From: Thermoproteota archaeon
Lineage (GTDB): Archaea > Thermoproteota > Methanomethylicia > Methanomethylicales > Methanomethylicaceae
Length of the DNA: 46,456 nucleotides
Direction of reading: 5' to 3'
Assembly: GCA_030055575.1 (NCBI GenBank)
Contig: JASFYL010000004.1
Coordinates: forward strand, 1-46,456
The position numbers were made by a program, and so were the translations under genes. Positions 9,519-18,872 of this stretch are shown here, piece after piece. The number at the start of each line of letters is the position of its first letter. Within the stretch, counting starts at the first letter, position 1. The notes under the pieces were generated by a model. The model saw only the letters and a list, made by a program, of their open reading frames with translations. It was not told the origin of the DNA and searched no databases.

Positions 9519-10598
9519 TCAAAGTATAGAGGAGTATATGTCGGCGAGCCTCCTGACGTGGTCTCGGATGGAGAAGAGTTCCACCGCCCGCCTCCTCGCC
9601 CGTTCTCCCATCCTGCGCCGCTGGGATTCGTCATCTATCAGCCTTGCTATCGCCTCAGCTAGGGCTTTGGGATCCCCCGGCTCGACCAGTATTCCAGTCT
9701 CGCCGTCTTCCACGATCTCTGGTAGCGCGCCGACCTTTGTTGCTACCACCGGCAGACCGCACGACATCGCCTCGACAGCCCCCAGACCGAATGGTTCCTG
9801 CCAGACGGAGGGGAAGACGCACAGGTCTGCGTCCCTGTAAAGGTCGGGCATGCGGCGGTAGGAAGGCACCTCTCTTATGGTCACGGAACTCAGCCTTTTT
9901 GCGGCAGTCCTGACCCTGGCGTCCGAGATTGCCTGCCAATCGACGGGCTCTGAGGTCTTGTATAGGAACGCGGAGCCTGCAATCACCCCTTCGAATTCTA
10001 TCCCCGCCCTCTCGAGCTGCATAAAGGCATCAAGGAGGACGAATATGCCCTTGTGGTGTATCCAAGCCCCGGTGAATACTACGCGGGGGCGCGGCGCATG
10101 AATCCTAACGGGGGGGGAAAAGAGGTCAGTGTCTATCCCGTTGTATAGCAGCAAACAGCGATCCTCCGGAATCGAGGGGTTCTTCTCCAGAAAGTCCTCC
10201 CTTATGAACTTGGAGCAGCATATGAAGAAACATCTCCCGTACTTCTCTCTTGCGAGGTCGTAGTAAGGCAGGGTAGTGGAGTTGTGGATATGGAGGATCA
10301 CCCTTGGGTGCCTCGACACCAGCGCGAGCATCGGAGCGTTTACAGAGTGCTGGATGTCATAGCCAGAGGTCCTTTCGCAGAACCAGAGGTAGTATTCCCT
10401 GCCTGTTTTTCCTGCGGGTTGGGAGGGGCACATCGCCTCTACCCTTGGGTGTTGCCCCACTGAGCCGAGTACGTAGTACCTCGCGTCGACGCCGAGGTCT
10501 AAGAGGTGATCGAGCTCAAGGAAGGTCACCCTCTCTGCTCCGCCGCAAATCTCAGGATCCACCACCACGAGGGGGCTGTTGAGGAATGCGACCCTCAC
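9519..10598 (-). CDS. GT4-type glycosyltransferase
   Basis: 'GGAERVTFLELDHLL', 'VVFTGAWIHHKGIFVLLDAF', 'EPFGLGAVEAMSCGLPVVATKVGALPEIVEDGETGILVEPGD'; GTG start overlaps the upstream stop by 4 nt (GTGA). Confidence 0.92.
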   Translation of the reverse strand: MRVAFLNSPLVVVDPEICGGAERVTFLELDHLLDLGVDARYYVLGSVGQHPRVEAMCPSQPAGKTGREYYLWFCERTSGYDIQHSVNAPMLALVSRHPRVILHIHNSTTLPYYDLAREKYGRCFFICCSKFIREDFLEKNPSIPEDRCLLLYNGIDTDLFSPPVRIHAPRPRVVFTGAWIHHKGIFVLLDAFMQLERAGIEFEGVIAGSAFLYKTSEPVDWQAISDARVRTAAKRLSSVTIREVPSYRRMPDLYRDADLCVFPSVWQEPFGLGAVEAMSCGLPVVATKVGALPEIVEDGETGILVEPGDPKALAEAIARLIDDESQRRRMGERARRRAVELFSIRDHVRRLADIYSSIL

Positions 10599-11560
10599 CG
10601 CAACGCACCCTGTACTGCCTCGTAAAGTGAACGGTTCCCCCTGCCCACATAGAGGTCGAAGCAGGGTACTGATTCCGCGATCGAGGAGAATGCGGCGAAC
10701 GCCGCCCTAGCGTATTCCTGTGACGGCTCGAATATGCTCCCGGACTCGAGCAGAAAGTTCCTGACTAGCCTCGGGACGGTTTTGGCTGGGGTGGAAGGTC
10801 TGCACTCGCTCGACTCCGAGTTCCAGACGCTGGTGTTGAAAATAGCGACCGGCTTCACTGCTTCTTTCTGCACGGGGAAGTACTCCCCCAAGTTCACCCA
10901 TGAACCATCTGCGCCCGGATCGTACCTGCTCCTCTCGAAGGCTTTGCGCAGGGAAGGGAACCTCCTAACGGTCCCTGTGTGGATCATGCTCCGCAGGTAG
11001 AATGGGAAGACGAGGCTTTCCTTGAGGAGGACAACGTCGTCCGAGACCATCCTGTACCCGTTCTCCAACATTGTTAGCAGGCAGGTCGTCTTTCCAGACC
11101 CAGACACGCCGGTGAATATGAGGGCGCCTCCCCCAGGTCCCTGTGAGACCGAGGAACCGTGAATCCAGTGGAACCCCCTCCTCTCGAGCGCCTTCACGAC
11201 GAGGTGCTTTGAGAGGTAGCGAACCTTTTCGAAGATGCGCGCGCTCGGAGAGGCCCATATGGATACCTCGAGGCTCTCCGGAGAGGTGCAGATCAGGTAG
11301 TTACCAGGGTCGTGGATGTAGATCTTTCCCCGGTGGGCAAAGACGCTCGAAGAGGGGAAGACGGTAGAGACGCGAACAGCGCACTCTGGGAGGCGATCTT
11401 GGACAGGGTCCTCCTTTCGCATCACCAAAGACGCGTCTGACCGGAAGGATCCCGAGCCCGCGTGCTCCCGAAACTCCTCCATAAGATCCGCGGCGAGTTC
11501 GTCCATCTCGATTCTAAAGTAAACGGCTGCCCCATGAATGCTGCAAGTAAATTCTTTCAT
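10595..11560 (-). CDS. HPr-kinase-like (HprK-related) P-loop protein
   Basis: Walker A 'GALIFTGVSGSGKTTCLLTMLENGYRMVSDDVVLL' with the HprK-typical SDD; ATG at 11560 (MKEFTCSIHG) preferred over the ORF-track start at 11653, which would leave almost no spacer to the divergent gene. Confidence 0.8.
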   Translation of the reverse strand: MKEFTCSIHGAAVYFRIEMDELAADLMEEFREHAGSGSFRSDASLVMRKEDPVQDRLPECAVRVSTVFPSSSVFAHRGKIYIHDPGNYLICTSPESLEVSIWASPSARIFEKVRYLSKHLVVKALERRGFHWIHGSSVSQGPGGGALIFTGVSGSGKTTCLLTMLENGYRMVSDDVVLLKESLVFPFYLRSMIHTGTVRRFPSLRKAFERSRYDPGADGSWVNLGEYFPVQKEAVKPVAIFNTSVWNSESSECRPSTPAKTVPRLVRNFLLESGSIFEPSQEYARAAFAAFSSIAESVPCFDLYVGRGNRSLYEAVQGALR

Positions 11561-11656
11561 GGCTGTTCGTTTAAAAGAAGGATTGATCGGTATATATCTG
11601 CTTTTAACGGTCTGCAGAGGGGCAGGTTTTATATCGGTGCGGATTTCTTTCAAAAA
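11561..11656. promoter_or_regulatory. Divergent promoter region between the HprK-like and PqqD-like genes
   Basis: 96 nt gap with 'tatatatc' (about 30 nt from the minus-strand ATG), 'ttttatatcg' (about 27 nt from the plus-strand ATG) and a 7-bp inverted repeat ttaaaag (11571-11577) / cttttaa (11601-11607). Confidence 0.5.
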
Positions 11657-11941
11657 ATGGTGAGCAGAGTGGGCAATCTTCTAGACCTCAAGCCATCGAA
11701 GAGCCCTGAGGTAGCCGAGAAGATAGGGTCCGTGACGATGCTCTTCGACGCCTCGTCTGGGAGGCTGTTTGAGCTAAACGAAACAGGAAAGACGGCTTGG
11801 ACCCTCCTCGACGGGAAGAGGAGTGTCAGGGAGGTGGCTGAGGCGATAGCAGCCGAGTATGGGATGGACCCGTCCCAGGTCGCTGAGGACCTGGCGAGGT
11901 TCGTAAAGGAGATGCTCGAGTTTAACCTCCTCAGAGCCTAA
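11657..11941 (+). CDS. PqqD-like (RRE-fold) small protein
   Basis: 94 aa from ATG 11657: '...KIGSVTMLFDASSGRLFELNETGKTAWTLLDGKRSVREVAEAIAAEYGMDPSQVAEDLARFVKEMLEFNLL', a typical PqqD pattern. Confidence 0.88.
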   Translation: MVSRVGNLLDLKPSKSPEVAEKIGSVTMLFDASSGRLFELNETGKTAWTLLDGKRSVREVAEAIAAEYGMDPSQVAEDLARFVKEMLEFNLLRA

Positions 11942-13169
11942 CGTGCTCCCGCTGAGGGGCAGACCGAAGCAGGTAGAAAGTCACATTCATCAAGTACCTT
12001 GAGAGCTCGCGATAGCACTTAAGCGCCGCCGGTGTGCCAGCCTCTCTAACCACGGCTGTTGATATGAACTCGACGTTAAGCTTGACCCTCTCCGGGAAGC
12101 TCCTAAAGGCGTCGTTTATCGTCAGCAACTCGGGGAATGGAGGTAGCCTCCTCTGCATGTAAATCGGGCAACCCCTGCACCAACCCCCGGGGCAGCGCGA
12201 GACCCCGCACACCGAGGAGAATCTGACCGGGAAGCTCACCTTCATCTCATCTGGGATCCTCATGGGGATTTCCCTGAGGGCAGAGGGGACCCCCCTTCCC
12301 AAGGACTCTAGTAGCCATCGGTACAGCGAGACCGGAAGGGCGATGACCCCCCACCAAGACGGGCTGCTGAGCCTTCTGCTAATCGCGCCCCAATCTAGGT
12401 TGGGGAATCTGGCAGATATAGCGTCGATGTCGCAGAGATCCCTGAGCTTCACCTCCCCGTCCCTGAAGGCGTTCATCGCAGTCACGAGGACCATAGACTC
12501 GGGAGGCACCATCCCGAACCTGATCCCACCTGCCTCGACCCTGGAGGCTGACTCCCACAGGCCGTCTATAGCAGGGTATCCAAAGAGGTGCGAGACGCCG
12601 GGAAGGCGGGAGTGGAGCTCTACGCTGAGCTCCAACCTATTCCTTCCTTCCTTCACCATCTTGACATGGTAGGCATCGCTCCCCGACACCAGCTTCCTGT
12701 AGCCTAGCCTCTCAAGCAGATCTCTAGCCCTCGCCAGCTCTTTCCGGTTCGGGATCAGGAGATCCATGTCGGAGTAGTCCCGCATAACCCCGGGCGGGTA
12801 AACCACCGAGTCAAGAAGAACCCCCTTGAAAGGAAGAAATGAAACGCCTGCCCTTGCGAGCGCCTTCATTGCCTTCTTGTACTCAGATCTCCTTGCTAAT
12901 TGGGCAGAGAGCATTTGCAGGTACGCGGGTCGGTAAGACTTCAGGTAGGAGTCATTGTCTTGCCTTGAAAGGACGGATTGGAGGCGTTCGTAGACCTGCA
13001 AGAAGATGCGGTTCCTATGGGCAAGGCTCAGAAGTGCACCCCAATCCAAGCCCCCCGAGAGGTCGCCCTCAACATTTGCTGCGCGCCCTTCCCAACTCAA
13101 GGCGGGCAAGAGGCTTATGAGGATCCTCTGCTCCCTAACCGAGATATCATTCAACCCACTTAACCACAA
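11931..13169 (-). CDS. NTP_transf_5-like nucleotidyltransferase with a Cys-rich motif
   Basis: 'FLPFKGVLLDSVVYPPGVMRDYSDMDLLIPNRKELARARDLLERLGYR' matches the KG..L...R..D.DLLI pattern; CX4CX4CX2C near the C-terminus. Confidence 0.82.
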   Translation of the reverse strand: MWLSGLNDISVREQRILISLLPALSWEGRAANVEGDLSGGLDWGALLSLAHRNRIFLQVYERLQSVLSRQDNDSYLKSYRPAYLQMLSAQLARRSEYKKAMKALARAGVSFLPFKGVLLDSVVYPPGVMRDYSDMDLLIPNRKELARARDLLERLGYRKLVSGSDAYHVKMVKEGRNRLELSVELHSRLPGVSHLFGYPAIDGLWESASRVEAGGIRFGMVPPESMVLVTAMNAFRDGEVKLRDLCDIDAISARFPNLDWGAISRRLSSPSWWGVIALPVSLYRWLLESLGRGVPSALREIPMRIPDEMKVSFPVRFSSVCGVSRCPGGWCRGCPIYMQRRLPPFPELLTINDAFRSFPERVKLNVEFISTAVVREAGTPAALKCYRELSRYLMNVTFYLLRSAPQREHVRL

Positions 13170-13233
13170 CCAAATAAAAGAGAGGGAGGATAAATGGGTT
13201 TGGATCGGTTTGGATAGGAGTTGGCTGGTTACT

Positions 13234-14382
13234 TTGAGGGTAGCCGCAACAGTGCCTTGGAGCCTCCAGTGGGAGCATACTGGCCTCTCGAAGCGGCTAA
13301 TGGGGCAGATCTCTGCTATCGCCTCATCCGGAGTAGAGATAGAGCTATTCTCACATGGTGAGGAAGCTGACTATGGGGCGTTCAGTAACAGGAGGGTGCG
13401 GGCAACGGTCTTCGAGGGGGAAGATCCGAACCTCCCTCTACTGAACTCGTTGAGCTTCAGCCTGGCCTTCTCGGAGGTCGCGAAGGGGCTCGAATGTGAC
13501 TTGCTCCACTGCTTCAACACTACTGCGCTCTTCTTGGATGAAGAGGAATATCTCCTCCAGATGCTCAACCCCACCTCGGCTTTCGTGAAGGAGATGCTGC
13601 AGGGGGAGTACCCCGAGGAAGGGATGTATGCGAACAAGATGCGTTCCTATGAGGTTATGTCCTCGATGGAGAGGAGGGAGGGCGCAAGGGCAGAGCTCGT
13701 CATTGTCTCCTCGGAACTTGCCAAGCGCAACTTAGTAAGGCTCTACGGGATCCCCGAGAGTAAAATCAGAGTCATCCCTACCGGGGTCTCGCCGTCCGAG
13801 GTAGACCAGAGCTACGAGAAGAAGGAGGAGGGGCTGAAGGTCGTACTGTATCCGAACAGGGTCTCGGTGATGAAGGGCTTTAGGTACATGGCCGAGGCGA
13901 TGTTGGAGATCAGAAAGTCGTTCCCTTCCGCAGTCATGATCGTGTTGGGCAGGATAGACAAGTTCGATTATGGGGTTGTATCCCCCCATTTGAAGGTGCT
14001 GAGGGACGCCGGGTGCGTTTCGATAGGTGGGTTCGTGGACAGGGCGCGGTTGAGAGAGTACTACAAGATGGCGGACGTGGTGGTCGTTCCCTCACTTTGC
14101 GACGACCTCAGCCTCTCACTCCTCGAGGCCGTAGCCATGTCGACCCCTGTAGTGGCGACGGAAAACACAGGTTTCCCAGAGGTTGACGAGGTCGGGGTGA
14201 AGGTCAGACCCAAGGACGGGGGCGAGATCGCCGATGCGGTGATCAGTTTGTTGTCGGACAGGCGGATCTACAGAGAGAAGAGGGAGGGCGCAAAGGCGGT
14301 GATAGGGAGGTACTTGTGGCCCAGTATAGGGAAGAGGTACCTCGAGGCATACAGAGAGGTTCAACCCAGCTCAAGCAGATAG
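13234..14382 (+). CDS. GT4-type glycosyltransferase
   Basis: 'VVLYPNRVSVMKGFRYMAEAM', 'VVPSLCDDLSLSLLEAVAMSTPVVATENTGFPEVDEVGVKV'; TTG start at 13234 inferred (LRVAATVPWSLQWE); upstream residues in the ORF track are antisense to the NTase. Confidence 0.85.
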   Translation: MRVAATVPWSLQWEHTGLSKRLMGQISAIASSGVEIELFSHGEEADYGAFSNRRVRATVFEGEDPNLPLLNSLSFSLAFSEVAKGLECDLLHCFNTTALFLDEEEYLLQMLNPTSAFVKEMLQGEYPEEGMYANKMRSYEVMSSMERREGARAELVIVSSELAKRNLVRLYGIPESKIRVIPTGVSPSEVDQSYEKKEEGLKVVLYPNRVSVMKGFRYMAEAMLEIRKSFPSAVMIVLGRIDKFDYGVVSPHLKVLRDAGCVSIGGFVDRARLREYYKMADVVVVPSLCDDLSLSLLEAVAMSTPVVATENTGFPEVDEVGVKVRPKDGGEIADAVISLLSDRRIYREKREGAKAVIGRYLWPSIGKRYLEAYREVQPSSSR

Positions 14383-14511
14383 ACACCGCGTGTTCCGACC
14401 TGCTCATCCCAAATCTCCTTCACCGCGGGAGGAGAGTACACCTTCGGGCTTACTGACATATGCTAGAATTTGGTTTCGAGAGGATATATGCTTTTCCAGA
14501 ACATGCTTGAT

Positions 14512-16665
14512 TCAGCAGCCGCCGTATGGGATGAGGGCATGCACTGAAAATCTGTTGAACTCGACTAAGGGCTCGGAGATCATCTTTTCCACCGGGGCAG
14601 GGGTCTCGTAAGATCTCATCAGGACCACGTAGGCTTGACGCGAAGGGTCAAGGCTATCGTAGAATGATCTTATCGACTCTCCGGTTTCATTGAGGTTGGT
14701 CATTGCCCTGAGGTCCCTGTCCGAGATCGTGGTTATCCCTCTAGCGAACTGCCACCGGACGGTCGGATTCGAAGGGTCAAGAGAACGGGAGCGTGAATAG
14801 TCCGGATAGAGCACTAGGGAATCCTGAGGCGTGTTCTCGTTCAGCCACCGGAGCAGAGCCACTAGGTCTTCTGGGACTTTAGGATCATTAACAGCATAAT
14901 GGTAGTCCAGGTACAGCGTGGAGGTGAAAGAGAGCGCGACGAGTATGGCAACGCCCGCCCTGACGGGCAGCCTGAGGATCCTTGCGGGGGAGCGTTCGGG
15001 GAGCCTCTTCCACAGCCAGAGGACTCCATATGCTCCCAAGATGGAGAGGGCTGGGTGAAGGAAGGCGTTCATCCGGGTGCCCCACCAGAGGCTCCCCAGC
15101 AGCAAAGCTAGCCCTGCCCACGCTGCCGCTATCTTGAACCAGCCCTCCTTCCAGGAAACGACCGCTGCTCCGATCAGCGCCAAGAAACCCAAGATCCCGT
15201 ATCTGGTGATGTAAAGGTACAAGGGGAAGGTAAATTCCACAGAAACCTCGGGGGCGGATGGGGAGCCGAGGAGGTAAGGCAGCCCAGAGGCGTATGCAGA
15301 CGCAAGCATGATTATAAACAGTAGTTTCACGTAGGCGGAGGCTGCAGGGAGCAAAACACGGCTGGACATCCGAGCGCGCAGGCGAGAGAAAGCGACTGCG
15401 AGAATTGTGAGACCCGCAACCCCACCAAGGGCAAGGAGTGCAAACCTGGTGCTGATAGCAAAGAAGGGGATCTTCTCCACAAGAAGCGATGTGTTCAGCC
15501 ACCCAGTCATCAACTCGATGCCAAGGAACACTGCTGCAGAGGAGGCTGCTAGGAGAAACAGGCTGAAGACACCCTTTCTCGTCGGAGAGGCGAACAGGAA
15601 TATTAGTAGAAAAACGGGCGCTAAGAAGCCAGGCAGCATATGTATAAGGAAGGAGGAGAGGAAGAGCACTGCTGATGCGAAGATAGCGGAAAGGCTTTGC
15701 CTTATCCGGGTGGAACCTAGCGCGACGATGAATATAGCGAATGAGGAGAATACTTGGACTACAGATATCATCTTGTAGGTGAGGTCTATCGCGCCCCATG
15801 CAAATGGCATGAAATACATGTCCTGTGTGATGTTGCTTACAGTCCAGAAACTGAGTTTCGGGAAAATGAAAGTGTGTATGAAATAGCCGAGTCCCGCGCT
15901 GAAGGAGTATAACAGGGATGCCAGGACTGCTGAGGAGTCTGTCATCTTGAAGACACGCTTCGCCATCGCGTAGAAAACGAGCACGTTCAAGCCGGAGAGC
16001 AGGAAGAAGAGCGCGTTGGCATTGACTACAGGGATCCCCATAGAAACGGAATACCCAGCAATCATAAATCCGAAAAATACAGGGTAGTATGATCTGTGGA
16101 AAAAATTCCAAACATCGACGCCATTTATGAGTTCAACAGCAGGAGTTATCGCCACCCACTGATCCCCAGGGATCAGGTAAAGGTGCCTGGCGAAGACTAG
16201 ACCCGAGATGGCAGAAGAAGAGGCGGCAGCTAATATCAGTGCGCAGTGGGGGGGCGAGATCTTCGGAGCTGGCGGATGTTCCTTGAAACGCGTCGAGAGT
16301 GCGAACATCAGGGACGTAATTACGATGGCGAGGACAGGGAACGTCGAAATGGAACCGAAGAGGTAGTTGGAAAAAAAACCAAAGAGCCCATTGAACGCGA
16401 AGGAAAGGCAGACCGAAAGAGGGATCGCGCAACCCCACCCCACCCTCTGGTCTAGTCCCGTGATCCTCATGAAAAGACCCCCGGGCAGATAAGTGAGACC
16501 AGCTAGCCAGACCAACGAGCGGAGGTACTGAAGGGGACCTATTTCGCTCCATAGGGATATTGGCGCCACGGAGGCGGGGATCAATAGGGTGACCGCCATA
16601 GAGGATATCAGCGCGAAAACCGCCCAGTTCCATGGATCCTTCTTAGGCATGCCGCCGTCCTTCAT
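14512..16665 (-). CDS. Large polytopic membrane protein, possible GT-C/PMT-like glycosyltransferase or polymerase
   Basis: 717 aa, many hydrophobic segments, soluble C-terminal tail, sits in a glycosyltransferase operon. Confidence 0.6.
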   Translation of the reverse strand: MKDGGMPKKDPWNWAVFALISSMAVTLLIPASVAPISLWSEIGPLQYLRSLVWLAGLTYLPGGLFMRITGLDQRVGWGCAIPLSVCLSFAFNGLFGFFSNYLFGSISTFPVLAIVITSLMFALSTRFKEHPPAPKISPPHCALILAAASSSAISGLVFARHLYLIPGDQWVAITPAVELINGVDVWNFFHRSYYPVFFGFMIAGYSVSMGIPVVNANALFFLLSGLNVLVFYAMAKRVFKMTDSSAVLASLLYSFSAGLGYFIHTFIFPKLSFWTVSNITQDMYFMPFAWGAIDLTYKMISVVQVFSSFAIFIVALGSTRIRQSLSAIFASAVLFLSSFLIHMLPGFLAPVFLLIFLFASPTRKGVFSLFLLAASSAAVFLGIELMTGWLNTSLLVEKIPFFAISTRFALLALGGVAGLTILAVAFSRLRARMSSRVLLPAASAYVKLLFIIMLASAYASGLPYLLGSPSAPEVSVEFTFPLYLYITRYGILGFLALIGAAVVSWKEGWFKIAAAWAGLALLLGSLWWGTRMNAFLHPALSILGAYGVLWLWKRLPERSPARILRLPVRAGVAILVALSFTSTLYLDYHYAVNDPKVPEDLVALLRWLNENTPQDSLVLYPDYSRSRSLDPSNPTVRWQFARGITTISDRDLRAMTNLNETGESIRSFYDSLDPSRQAYVVLMRSYETPAPVEKMISEPLVEFNRFSVHALIPYGGC

Positions 16666-16697
16666 GTCCTGAATTGTAAGTTGGATTCTTAAAAAAG

Positions 16698-17819
16698 TTA
16701 ACTAGGACTGCACGATCTAATCTTACTGTAAAGATCCAAAACCCTCATGACTATAATGGAGATCTCATAGTTTTTCCTAATGTGGAACGCTGCCCTCTCG
16801 CCCATACGCCTGAGTAGACACCTGTCTCCAAGTAGACCGCTTATAGCCATCCCCAAGGCGCGGTGGTCTCCCGGCGGAACCAGGATGCCAGTCTCTCCGC
16901 TACGTACAACAGAACTTATTCCCGGGATGTCGGATCCGACCACCGGGTTCCCGCAAGACATGGCCTCGAGGAGTGAGAGGGGCATCCCCTCGCTAAAGGA
17001 GGGCATGACGAAGAGGGTGGATGAGCGGAGTATCCGAGCAACTTCGCAGCGGCTCACCGCACCAGTGAACACGAAGCGTTCATACACGCCTAAGCGTTCA
17101 GCCATTTCTTCGATTCTTTGGCGGAGCGGCCCGTCGCCGACCAGCATAAACCTGATATTCCTCGAGGTCTTGATTACCTCGACCGCAGCCCTCAGCAAGG
17201 TCGGTAAGCCCTTCTCCTCGACGAACCTTCCGGTCCACACTATGGTGTCTGAGTCTTTATCTCTGGGCCCAGGGCGGAATAATGTTGTATCGACCCCGTT
17301 GGGGATTATGGAGATCTTCTCCCATGGGCACCCAAGCCGGTTTGCTTCGACCGCGTCGCTCTCGGTGAGACACCTCACGGCTGAGGCCGCCCTGAAGACT
17401 AATCTGGAGAGCGTGTTCAGGTAGGCGAACTGGGCGAGGTTCAACGCCCCTTTTCTTGGGGCTTTGATCCCGTTCACGGTCACTACCGAAGGTATCCCCA
17501 TCCGGCGAGCGTAGAGTACAGCCTGGAGAGAAGTCAGGAAAAGGTGGGATTGGCAGTCCACTACTTCCGCCTGCGAATATTCAAAGGCACTCCCAACGTG
17601 CTTCAAGAGAGGGAAGATCGTTCCGTGAATGGGCAAGAGGTTTACCCCTGGCAGCTCTATCAGATCGATTCCGGGCTCGACCAGAGAGATCCTAGTTTCG
17701 CCCAAACCCTTAACCCAGGTCATGACAAAGGGTTGCTCCCCTCTCATCAGCAGTAGTCTGGGAAGTTCGAATGTCACGTCTCTATAATGCCAGTAGGGGT
17801 GCACCAACAGGATCTTCAA
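16698..17819 (-). CDS. GT4-type glycosyltransferase
   Basis: 'IVWTGRFVEEKGLPTLLRAA', 'MPSFSEGMPLSLLEAMSCGNPVVGSDIPGISSVVRSGETGILVPPGD'; TTG start at 17819 (LKILLVHPYWHY) inferred. Confidence 0.9.
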   Translation of the reverse strand: MKILLVHPYWHYRDVTFELPRLLLMRGEQPFVMTWVKGLGETRISLVEPGIDLIELPGVNLLPIHGTIFPLLKHVGSAFEYSQAEVVDCQSHLFLTSLQAVLYARRMGIPSVVTVNGIKAPRKGALNLAQFAYLNTLSRLVFRAASAVRCLTESDAVEANRLGCPWEKISIIPNGVDTTLFRPGPRDKDSDTIVWTGRFVEEKGLPTLLRAAVEVIKTSRNIRFMLVGDGPLRQRIEEMAERLGVYERFVFTGAVSRCEVARILRSSTLFVMPSFSEGMPLSLLEAMSCGNPVVGSDIPGISSVVRSGETGILVPPGDHRALGMAISGLLGDRCLLRRMGERAAFHIRKNYEISIIVMRVLDLYSKIRSCSPS

Positions 17820-17832
17820 AGCGCATTCCCCA

Positions 17833-18867
17833 TCAGAGGGCGGAATCGAGCATATCCAGCAGCGGTTTGTATGCCTTCTCCAACAGATTCTCCCCGGCAA
17901 ACCTTTTCACATTGCTCACAAAACGAGCATATCTCTCACATATTCCATTTATCGATTCTAGAACCCCTTCAGGTTTGGTCACCACCCCGATGCCGGCGTG
18001 TGCCACCTGACCAGTCCAACCGTCTCCTATAGCGATTATTGGCTGGAGTAGGGAGGCATGGAGATAAATCCTGGTAGGGCAACTAGCACGGTACCTTACA
18101 AGCAATCCGATGGGAACCTGCCTCAGCTCCCCTATAGCGTCTCCGAGCGTCGGGTAGGAGTACCACCTGACGTGCCGCAGCCTTCTTTTCAGTCTTTTTG
18201 CCAATCGACCTTGGTCGTAGGACCACAACTCAATGGAGTCGATGCGCCTACAGACCTCAAGAAATGCCTGTTCCTCTTCCTTAAACTGGAGCTTCCCCGA
18301 ACTTACCAACGACACCCCCTTAATCATCCTGTTCAGAGACTCCTCTTCGCTCATGACCACCTTGTCTAGCCCCGGAGGTACAACACAGGAATCAATGCCC
18401 ATAGAGAGCAACTTCTCCCTGAGCCCCTGCGATACGGCAATGACGCCCTCTGTGCTCTCGGTCAACGAGCGCAGCATCCTCGTATAACCATCGGAGGGCG
18501 TGCCGCCGAGCCACTCTGGAGTGAGGTCTTCGATGCTTAAGAAGGTAGCAACCCCTTTGGACGTCAAGTATCGGGCTGCACCGGCGGTTACATCTGTTAT
18601 AAGGATGGCTGCGTCAGGTCTAGCTTGCATCACTTGCTTGGCGATCCGCCTGCCTATCAGGTCCCAAACCGGCTTCTGACCGATTATTATTGGACCGAGG
18701 ATCCGGTAGATACCTCTGAACGCTTTCTCCTGATCTCCTTTGAGAATCCTCACATCATACCGAGACCGGAGTGCTTCGAGCATCATGTCGACCCGGTATC
18801 TAATACCAGGAGAGGAGTGATAGGTTGGCGTGAAGACTACCACTTTAGGTATTGATCCGTTCCGCAC
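17833..18867 (-). CDS. Divergent GT-B-like glycosyltransferase
   Basis: 'IPKVVVFTPTYHSSPGIRYRVDMMLEAL', 'GVIAVSQGLREKLLSMGIDSCVVPPGLD'; GTG start at 18867 inferred; lies between two GT genes. Confidence 0.7.
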   Translation of the reverse strand: MRNGSIPKVVVFTPTYHSSPGIRYRVDMMLEALRSRYDVRILKGDQEKAFRGIYRILGPIIIGQKPVWDLIGRRIAKQVMQARPDAAILITDVTAGAARYLTSKGVATFLSIEDLTPEWLGGTPSDGYTRMLRSLTESTEGVIAVSQGLREKLLSMGIDSCVVPPGLDKVVMSEEESLNRMIKGVSLVSSGKLQFKEEEQAFLEVCRRIDSIELWSYDQGRLAKRLKRRLRHVRWYSYPTLGDAIGELRQVPIGLLVRYRASCPTRIYLHASLLQPIIAIGDGWTGQVAHAGIGVVTKPEGVLESINGICERYARFVSNVKRFAGENLLEKAYKPLLDMLDSAL

Positions 18868-18872
18868 AAGGA

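Noticed and set aside
14888-16111. 407-aa minus-strand ORF
   Set aside because: Alternate frame inside the polytopic membrane protein gene (14512-16665), which has the convincing hydrophobic pattern.
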